Part shown: positions 1-64,000 of the stretch, piece by piece
How positions within the stretch are numbered: the first letter of the stretch is position 1
How the letters are laid out: each line of letters opens with the position of its first letter
NCBI GenBank assembly: GCA_024529925.1
Contig: JAFEUB010001384.1
Span: forward strand, 1,157,501-1,221,500
Length of the DNA: 64,000 nucleotides
Direction: 5' to 3'
Source of the DNA: Ophthalmolycus amberensis
Taxonomy: Eukaryota; Chordata; Actinopteri; Perciformes; Zoarcidae
The notes under the pieces: generated by a model
What the model saw: the letters and a program-made list of their open reading frames with translations, nothing else
What the model was told of the DNA's origin: nothing
Databases searched by the model: none
Made by a program: the position numbers and the translations under genes

Positions 1-1520
1 TATATATATATATATGATAGTGGGAGCGTGGCGTTGATTATGTATGTTATGGTATGTTTAGGTGATGAAATGTCTGAAATATTTAACCTAGAAGATAAGA
101 AGAAGAACATGACTACGTCCACTTCTTATATACGGTCTATGTTTGATAGTGAGGAAAATAAACATTGGCTGTGAAATAGCAGGGTTTTTGATGTAGATTG
201 GAGCAATCTGGCACACGGTTTACGCATCTTTGCCTCCATGAGCTGTGTTTCACAGCCGCTGTTCCTGCACCTACAATAACGTCCCATTGTATCTTCCTCT
301 GCACCCTGCTTTCAACTGTCCCTCACCACCCTGGGGAGACGCACTTCAGTTTGAAGACCTCGGCACTGCCTAAATATTTAGCTACCATGCAACATAGAAG
401 TGTGTGATTTCCCTTTGAAGGGGTTCAATGAGCAGAACTAAACTTCTCTGAATCGACTAACTAGTAATACAAGGCAGCTGGGGAGGGGGTAGTCCGTTCA
501 CCGCCAACATAAGCGAACACTAGAAATGAAAAGCTTGATTGATGCTTGCTGCATCCGAGAAGGTCTGAGTGTCGACATCACATCATCAGGCAAGGTGCTT
601 TGCGAAGTTCCGGAGAAAAATGTAGCAATTTCGAGTAGCTTTGAGAATGTCGTTTTGCCGCGAGGAGAAACCCGCATGAAGTATAAAAGATCCAAACGTT
701 TCCTCGTTAGTAACGTAGATGTTACAACTCACTGTGGCGATGATGTTTCCAGATAATATGGCGATATTTGCTTGTATCTGTGGTGATTTGCATTAACTGA
801 CTATGTATATACCAATACACATGTCCTTATCCAAAAACACCCAGACTGCTTTTTATTAGCAGCTGTAGATGAGGTCATAGTTTGTCCCTGGAGAAAGGCA
901 GTCGGAGTCAGAGCCAGAGATGGAGTGAGACCATATGTCTGTGTGTCAGCCGGGCAGGGCGGGGACACTGCTACCTGCCGTCAGTGTCACCTCTTTGACC
1001 AGTGACTGACCGGCGGACTGGGATGACTGGGAGGAGGCGGTCTCGCTCACACTGGCAGCCAGAGCAGGCAGCTGATTCGGCCTGCACGGGGGCGGTATGT
1101 GTGTAAATTGGGAGTGTTACAAATAGACCAAATACTCTCGGAGAATACATGCACATTGGGAAAGGCTCAGAGGTGCAGTCAGTTTGTCACCACTGAAGGA
1201 TACGAAAAGAAAATGAACAAAACAATGTACGTATATTACAATGCCAAATGAAAATGGTAAATGTCAGATGAGTGGGGAGTTTTCTTTGTTTTTGTCTTCA
1301 GACTATAAACTACAGTCAACATTGGGTAGCGGAAAATAACTGCAACAAAATTCCCAAAGCTAATCAATTCTTGCCAGTCACTGAGCCAGGGGATGTGGCC
1401 TCTGGCCACACTGTTGCCATTTTGGGTCAATCCCTCTTTGATGGACTGTGTGTGAGAAAGCCGCACCCTACCAGGCTTCTTTCACGACAAACAGACTCAA
1501 CCACTTCTGATTTCAGTCAC

Positions 1521-2503
1521 ACCGCGGTCCGAGTCCGGACCCAGACACCTTTGTATCTGGACCCTGGAACTAAAACCGATAATTAATTGAGAATTACAAC
1601 ATTTTGACGGAGCGCTTCTATTTTAACCGGCGCGGCTTTTCTAGCCTTTACGGCACTCGTTCAGGGGTCCAGGAAATACACCGACCAATTACATGCGTTC
1701 TAAATCACATCACGTGATGCTACTTAGCTATTCAGATATGTGTATTCCGACAAGCTTCCCGACTCGAGTGAGATTTACACACACGGCGGAGACAGAGTAG
1801 TCAGAGAATAATACGTGAGTCACATGGCGTTCTCCAAAAAGAGAAAAGTGTCAGCGAGACCAGAGCCTTTAACCAAGAATAGACTCTTAAATGGTCAGTC
1901 TTCCTACGGGCAGTTCAAAACCAGTAGGTCTCACATGTTCAGACACCGTGACGATTGTTAAAAGCGGTAATGTGAAGAGCCACTACGAGACAAAGCACAC
2001 GTCCTTTGAGCAAACGTACCATTCAAAGCCAAAATGAATGCACAGAAAATGAATGTAAGAGCCCAATATGACCAGAATCCTACCACGTGACTTCACTGAC
2101 TCCACATTTCTCTTCGAAATTGAGCAATGAGAAAAATAAATGATCGTGGCTTTTTTGATTAACATCACTTCACACCTGAATGAACAGAATTTAAAGCTGC
2201 AGGGCAAAGACAATTCCGTTAAATTAATTTTTCTGAAATTAAAGACTATTTTAAGAAAAATATTTTTCAAAAGCATTCTGTTATGTAATATATTCTTTAA
2301 TGTAGCCCTTATTTTACTTATTTATTATTAGAGTATGTATTATTTATAATTAATCCAGTTCAATTGTAAAACTGACGATAAATATTGTTAACATATTATT
2401 CAATTGAACTTTATTGGCTTTGACAGTCAGTTGTTGACGACATACAGACGTCGACACATCTGCTAGGAAATTGTCTCTAAATGGACCTCGTTGAATTTGA
2501 ATT
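1521..2503 (+). mobile_element. Older, decayed relative of the hAT element at 37515
   Basis: Colinear similarity with the element at 37515..38524 runs through most of its length: the CCGCGGTCC/CCGGACCCAGAC start region, the CACATCACGTGATGC block, the GGCGTTCTCCAAAAAGAG block and the HLNEQNLKLQGK block. The terminal repeats are lost and extra sequence is inserted near 2390-2470. A 45-codon frame from ATG 1824 begins MAFSKKRKV, typical of hAT transposase N-termini. In the next frame SDTVTIVKSGNVKSHYETKH continues the BED-finger region, showing a frameshift. Confidence 0.8.
1824..2020 (+). pseudogene. Frameshifted remnant of a hAT transposase N-terminus (BED finger)
   Basis: Frame 1 reads MAFSKKRKVSARPEPLTKNR from 1824 and stops at about 1961. 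The +1 frame then carries CSDTVTIVKSGNVKSHYETK, followed by SFEQTY. Cys and His spacing and the KSGNV-HYETKH motif are characteristic of hAT/ZBED-type transposases. The fragment is broken by a frameshift and lacks the catalytic core, so it is not a gene. Confidence 0.7.
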
Positions 2504-2574
2504 GCTATATATGATATATATCTATATATATATTACACCTGGTATTAACATGTAATCTGGATGGAGCGTTTTTG

Positions 2575-2830
2575 AACTTCCGGGTCTTGAAGTCAATGGG
2601 GTTTTCGGTTAGATGCCTGAAATAAGGTCTGTGGTTAACACAAGCTTCATGAATTATTTTCGTTTTGTTCTACGATATAAAATCAGTCAGTAAATATCCC
2701 ACTCCTGAATTTCGAAGCTTTTACGTGTTTTGTTTTGAACAAAGGCTAAATGAGACGACTAAACGTCATCCCGCCGAGCTCTAGTCCACCTTGATCGTAA
2801 AGTGAACTTCCGGACACTCCGCTCAATGCC
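2575..2830 (+). repeat. Probable dispersed fish repeat (AAGGTCTGTGGTTAACACAAGC type)
   Basis: CTTCCGGGTCTTGAAGTCAA, AAGGTCTGTGGTTAACACAA, CCCACTCCTGAATTTCGAAG and CTAAACGTCATC together resemble a repeat I have seen in other fish sequence. The recognition is from memory and the limits are approximate. Confidence 0.35.
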
Positions 2831-3604
2831 ATAGATAGGCGTCTAATTTCATTTTCAAATCACCTTTTGAGAGGGAAACTTGCGAGCTACTGCTAATATT
2901 GCATGAAAATGCCAGGAGTAATGGGCTCTCTGTCCATCATTCACAGAGTTTATGTCGCTATATCATTCACAATATACCATATGTGATATCACCTCGTAGG
3001 GCCGGGGGCGATTCTTCATCGATCACAGAAATATATCCGCATGCATTCGCCCAGAGAGCAAGCTGCAGTGAAACACCCTCGCCCGTGATCGTCTAAGTAT
3101 GGGAATGTTTCAGACAGAGACCCAACAACGTGGTGCTCTGGAAACTCTGCAAATTAGAAACGGCCAATCGCAGCAGTACAACTGCCGTGCACGCACACTT
3201 CCCAAAGTGAAAGCAAGACAGCACCTCGTCCCGTTTACTTTTCGTTCCCATCAGAGCATGAGATACGAGGATGATCAACACGCGTTATCAGCGCTCCATT
3301 TGTAAAGCCATTTCCTCACGGCTCAAAATGACTGCGCTGTACCAGTTCTTTTTTGTGAATGTACTCCGATGTTGAGGAGATCTTTCCTTGCAGCTAATGA
3401 AAAGACATCCAAGTCCCATTGTGGTTTGCTTTCCTTTGCTACAATGTCCTTGACAGGTGTTAACACCCACAGGCCCACAATAACACTATTATCTGCAGCA
3501 ATATCCAATTGTGTTACAGAATGTAGGAGCAGGGAGGTGCAAAGCACAATAAATGTGATCGGTGAGTCTAACGACAGAGAATGAAGCGGAGAGATTGCTG
3601 GATG

Positions 3605-3618
3605 CCCCCCCCCCCCCC
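3605..3618. repeat. C14 homopolymer
   Basis: 14 consecutive C; probable itfg1 intron 9. Confidence 0.93.
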
Positions 3619-3829
3619 ATGCGGTTTCTTTTAATATGGTGGAGTGAAGGCCCGGAGCTGCAGCAGCGGTGGAGGCAGAGCTGCGACCGCAGGAAGGGAA
3701 GGAGCGAACTGCCGTGTGAAGATTGAACCACAGACGCACACTAGTTGTGACTCAGCGGGACTTCCGTGCACAACCCGAAGGCATCTCATCACGTCTTCGC
3801 CTGATGTCTTATGAATATCACGAGTCTTA

Positions 3830-4115
3830 TTCACTCTCCATTCCTTTTTTTTCTGCTTCTCCCGCCCCGATTACCTCCGATGGGATGTTCCTCTAAAAGT
3901 GGCAATGAGGGGACAACGACCGTCCTTCCTTCTCCAACCTTCCTTTCCCACCACCTCCTCTTTCTCCCTCCCATAATCCATTTTCCCCTCCCTCTCCTTT
4001 CCTAAATCAAGCTCTCTTTTCTTCCCATTTCTCTCCATTTCATCCTTCCTTCCCCCCCTTCTGTTTCCTCCCTCTCTTACAATTCTCTTTCTTCCATCTC
4101 TCCCCTCCATTTCCT
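3830..4115. other. Pyrimidine-rich block
   Basis: About 285 bp that are almost entirely C and T on the plus strand (purine-rich on the itfg1 strand). It explains the low-complexity open frames seen on both strands here. No coding content. Confidence 0.8.
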
Positions 4116-5245
4116 CCATTATTATCAGTGGGCAGACTCTCCTCAAGGGGAGACATCTGCTGTAACGCAGCCACCACCCCAACGCCCACCTACAGCAGTG
4201 TGAGATCAGGCATCAACCATTGCGTTCACACCACAAACAATGATGCACAGATGACATCAATACGGCGATGCAGATAATCGTGCAAACTGCATGCGACCGT
4301 TGGCCTCTGTGGAGGAATGCTATCATTACGACTGCACGTTATTATCACCGCTCCGTGACAGCGTAGAAGCTTAGCGAGAGCCTGCTTCCCTCTCTCTCTC
4401 TCTCTGACAGGGATGACTGTCTCTCAAATGCATAGCGACGCAGAGCACAACATGTGTTCACATCATCCATCAGTGCAGATAAGTCCTCCTCTCTCTGCCT
4501 CCCCTCCATTCAACACTCCCCCCCCCCTTTCACTTCTTCCTTCAATCTTTTTCTTTTTTTGCTGACAGGCAAAAAAAAAAAAAAAGAAGGCATGTCCACA
4601 TGGAGTGCGCAGCTGTGTGTCTGTGTTGTTTATGCGTGCGTGTGTGTGTGTGTGTGTGTGTGTGTAGGGGCGGACATGCAGATAAGCCTGTAATATTTCT
4701 ATTTTGGATACGGGAAGAAAAAAAAAAAGCTTGTTCTCTGGCGGCAGAGGAAGGAAGAAGAAAGAGTGGGGGCTCTTGCCAACTGGTAGGATGTAACTGA
4801 AAAGAATCACAAGATGCTACGTAGGTGGTGTGTGTGTGTGTGTGTGTCTTCCTGTGAGAGCAACTGTGTGTGAGCTTATCCGTGCATGTATACGCTGTGC
4901 ATTATTCAGATGGGATTGAAGGTGTGCGTATGTGTATCTGTTATTTCTATCTTGCATGGTTCTGCAAACAAAGTGGCAACCGCCAGATCGGCCCCCGATG
5001 TGTTTCTAAGCAGTAAGCCGCGTGTTTAATGCCTTCCTGAAATAGACAGACGGAGAAACAAACGCGTGCAGCTTCAGAATAAAAGCTTTTAAATTACATG
5101 ATAGCAGGGGTTTTAATTATTAAGAATGTATAGGAACGTGTGTTTGTCACTGAAATTAGAGGCGCTTTAGCCTATTTTCGTCAATAAAATAAGTCTACTT
5201 ATACTGCAAGGAGGAAGAGTAAAAATGATGTATAAAAAAAAAAAA

Positions 5246-5430
5246 CTTATCAGAAATAAAATCTGTTTATCCACCGTTTGACAGCCGCTCCTTTCACAAT
5301 AAAATACATCCGGTCAGGCAGGTCGCATTGAAGTGTCAAGTGTGGACCCACATGCGGGAACAGCTGTGTTCCAATCCGACGCTTCCGGTTACGAAAGCCG
5401 TGTTGAAAAGACAAGTGTAACCTCGGCCTA
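5246..5430 (+). repeat. Two-copy repeat, member A (partner at 20845)
   Basis: Shares with 20845..21022, in the same order and orientation: TTTATCCACCGTTT, ACAGCCGCT, CCGGTCAGGC-like, GTCGCATTGAAGTG, GCACAGCTG-like, and GTGTAACC(T/C)CGGCC. Class unknown; probably a non-autonomous mobile element. Confidence 0.7.
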
Positions 5431-5747
5431 AGTAGCGTTCCATGGGGTCAGGGTGGACGGTAGGGTCAAATGATCCCCCTAACAACAGGGAACTCTGGCT
5501 TCTATGGAACGAGAACTAGTAGAAAAGAGACATTTGAACAGAACAGTGTCAGAAGAGTGGAACAGAGAACAAGGCGGTGTCTCAGAGTCGGACAGATTTG
5601 AGCAGAGTGGCGTTATAGCATCTAGAATGGTATAATAGAATAGCACTTTGAAGTCCAGCTCGTAGAAGAGTGATAAATGCAAAAAAAAAAAAAATTTACT
5701 TAGAAGAAAAACCTAGGGAATGACTTGGTCTTGTGTGTGTCACGTAC

Positions 5748-46149
<40,402 letters not shown>

Positions 46150-46712
46150 CCTTCCTCGAGTGCAGGTGCAGCTCCTCACAACACTAACTGTATTACGGCA
46201 CACCGCTTTATGGCATAGTGAAATAGCAGCTTCGTTCGATTAAATTATGTTATAGATTAAATATTATTTTATAATTTAGATAGCCGCTCTGCTGTATGTA
46301 TTGTATTAGAAAGAGGTGGAATAAATGCACCGGAATAAGGGTTAAGTTACACAATGCGACATTAGAGTTTCCTCGTTTACGGCAGTGTCGTGCTACGGGT
46401 AGTTTGAAAGTTGATAACTGCATCAAGCTAGAAAAGGTTAGCTAGAGCTAAGTCGGAAGTGAAGTTGATCTTCAAAATAAATCAAACTATCAGGATCATA
46501 AGAAAGTAAAGTGAACACATTTAAACAAATTAAATACAATGATACTCATTAATATGACATTAAACGTTTTACTGTCACGAATTTGCTATTAAAAGGCCAC
46601 TTCAAATGTGTATACTTATGTTGTTCTTCGGGAGCCTTGCCACCTCCATTTTATTTTGAAGGAAGTCACCGGAAATCTTTTAACATTCTGGAGAATTGGA
46701 CAGTGTGTAAAC
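46150..46712. promoter_or_regulatory. Probable bidirectional itfg1/phkb promoter with both 5' UTRs
   Basis: 563 bp separate the two divergent start codons, so both transcription starts and 5' UTRs must fall here unless non-coding first exons exist elsewhere. By eye it is not GC-rich. Core ETS-family motifs are visible: CGGAAGT at 46454..46460 and CCGGAAAT at 46669..46676. AACATGGCG at 46710..46718 matches the YY1 core and overlaps the phkb start codon. No TATA box is placed convincingly. Promoter function is inferred from gene arrangement. Confidence 0.75.
46454..46460 (+). promoter_or_regulatory. ETS-type motif CGGAAGT
   Basis: CGGAAGT fits the ETS/GABPA core that is frequent in vertebrate bidirectional promoters. 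It lies 305 bp from the itfg1 ATG and 253 bp from the phkb ATG. A seven-base match alone is weak. Confidence 0.4.
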
Positions 46713-63699
<16,987 letters not shown>

Positions 63700-64000
63700 G
63701 TGAGTTTTGAGCCGGCCCCCGCTCTGACACTGTGCGGCATTTGCATAAAAGCACACCGCGATTACACACTGTATTGCAGATCAAAGGTGTATTTCTGAGC
63801 TGCTATTCATCAGAGCCTCTCAGAGCACCGGACACATCTGCTTTCCTCTTTCATATCATAGCAAATGACAACGGGGGCCGGTTGCTTTCGTCCTAATGGC
63901 TTAATAACCCGGCAATCTGTTAATTGCCAAAGACTTTTGCGCCGGAGGGGGTTTCCACGTGTGCAGCAAACCTGATGCGTGCGCATGAGCAGGCTGTGAA
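63700..64000 (+). other. phkb: phkb intron 4 (start only)
   Basis: Starts GTGAGT after exon 4 and runs off the right edge of the window. No further exon is visible in the 301 bases shown. Confidence 0.85.

Larger units (their letters stand above)
1..5747. other. itfg1: itfg1 intron 9 (left part); no exon recognised
   Basis: I looked on the minus strand for the next itfg1 exon and did not find it, so this is read as intron. It starts with (TA)n at 1..15. It holds a decayed hAT copy at 1521..2503, a probable repeat at 2575..2830, a C14 run at 3605..3618, a pyrimidine-rich block at about 3830..4115, TG tracts at 4641..4665 and 4829..4848, and one member of a two-copy repeat at 5246..5430. A 138-codon minus-strand open frame at 3323..3739 resembles no family I know and is probably chance. 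Confidence 0.7.

Noticed and set aside
498..756. Overlapping 65- and 76-codon frames on opposite strands
   Set aside because: Composition is protein-like on the plus strand but there is no recognised family, splice site or regulatory context.
3323..3739. 138-codon minus-strand frame considered as the next itfg1 exon
   Set aside because: Its residues do not match the ITFG1 region that follows exon 9 (human WVPVLQDF), and the frame crosses a C14/G14 homopolymer.

Overview
The window is nuclear DNA from a bony fish, probably a percomorph teleost. It holds split genes with GT-AG introns, long pure CA/TG and GA microsatellites, homopolymeric G/C runs, and several interspersed repeats that I recognise from percomorph genomes. 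I see no bacterial, viral or organellar genes. Almost all long open frames are chance frames through microsatellites or pyrimidine-rich DNA.

Two genuine protein-coding genes are present, arranged head to head. On the minus strand, itfg1 (integrin alpha FG-GAP repeat containing 1, also called TIP) starts at 46149 and runs left. I placed its first nine exons (864 nt, 288 codons in unbroken phase); the last one ends at 5748 and the rest of the gene should lie left of the window. On the plus strand, phkb (phosphorylase b kinase regulatory subunit beta) starts at 46713 and runs right. Its first four exons (390 nt, 130 codons) end at 63699 and the gene continues past the right edge. The same ITFG1/PHKB head-to-head pair occurs on human chromosome 16q12. 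The two start codons are 563 bp apart, so the interval is very likely a shared bidirectional promoter; it carries ETS-like motifs and a YY1-like motif over the phkb start codon.

Layout: 1-5747, itfg1 intron 9 or beyond, with an old hAT-derived copy at 1521-2503. 5748-5842, exon 9. 5843-18638, intron 8. 18639-18720, exon 8, followed in transcript direction by a (TG)76 tract. 18721-27158, intron 7. 27159-27208, exon 7, whose acceptor polypyrimidine tract is 20 consecutive C. 27209-44202, the 17 kb intron 6, with a complete 1010-bp non-autonomous hAT element with an 8-bp target duplication at 37515-38524. 44203-46149, exons 6 to 1 in a compact cluster. 46150-46712, promoter. 46713-63699, phkb exons 1-4, with introns 1-3 holding repeats, a (GA)82 tract and an 11-bp minisatellite ending 39 bp before exon 4.

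The two proteins are not known to act together: ITFG1 is a secretory-pathway membrane glycoprotein and PHKB is a cytosolic regulatory subunit of glycogen phosphorylase kinase. What links them here is the shared promoter. I found no third gene, no tRNA or rRNA gene and no wholly new system. The most noteworthy items are the poly-C splice acceptor, the long TG tract just after an exon, the minisatellite pressed against phkb exon 4, the intact hAT element with a decayed relative, and three perfect inverted repeats.
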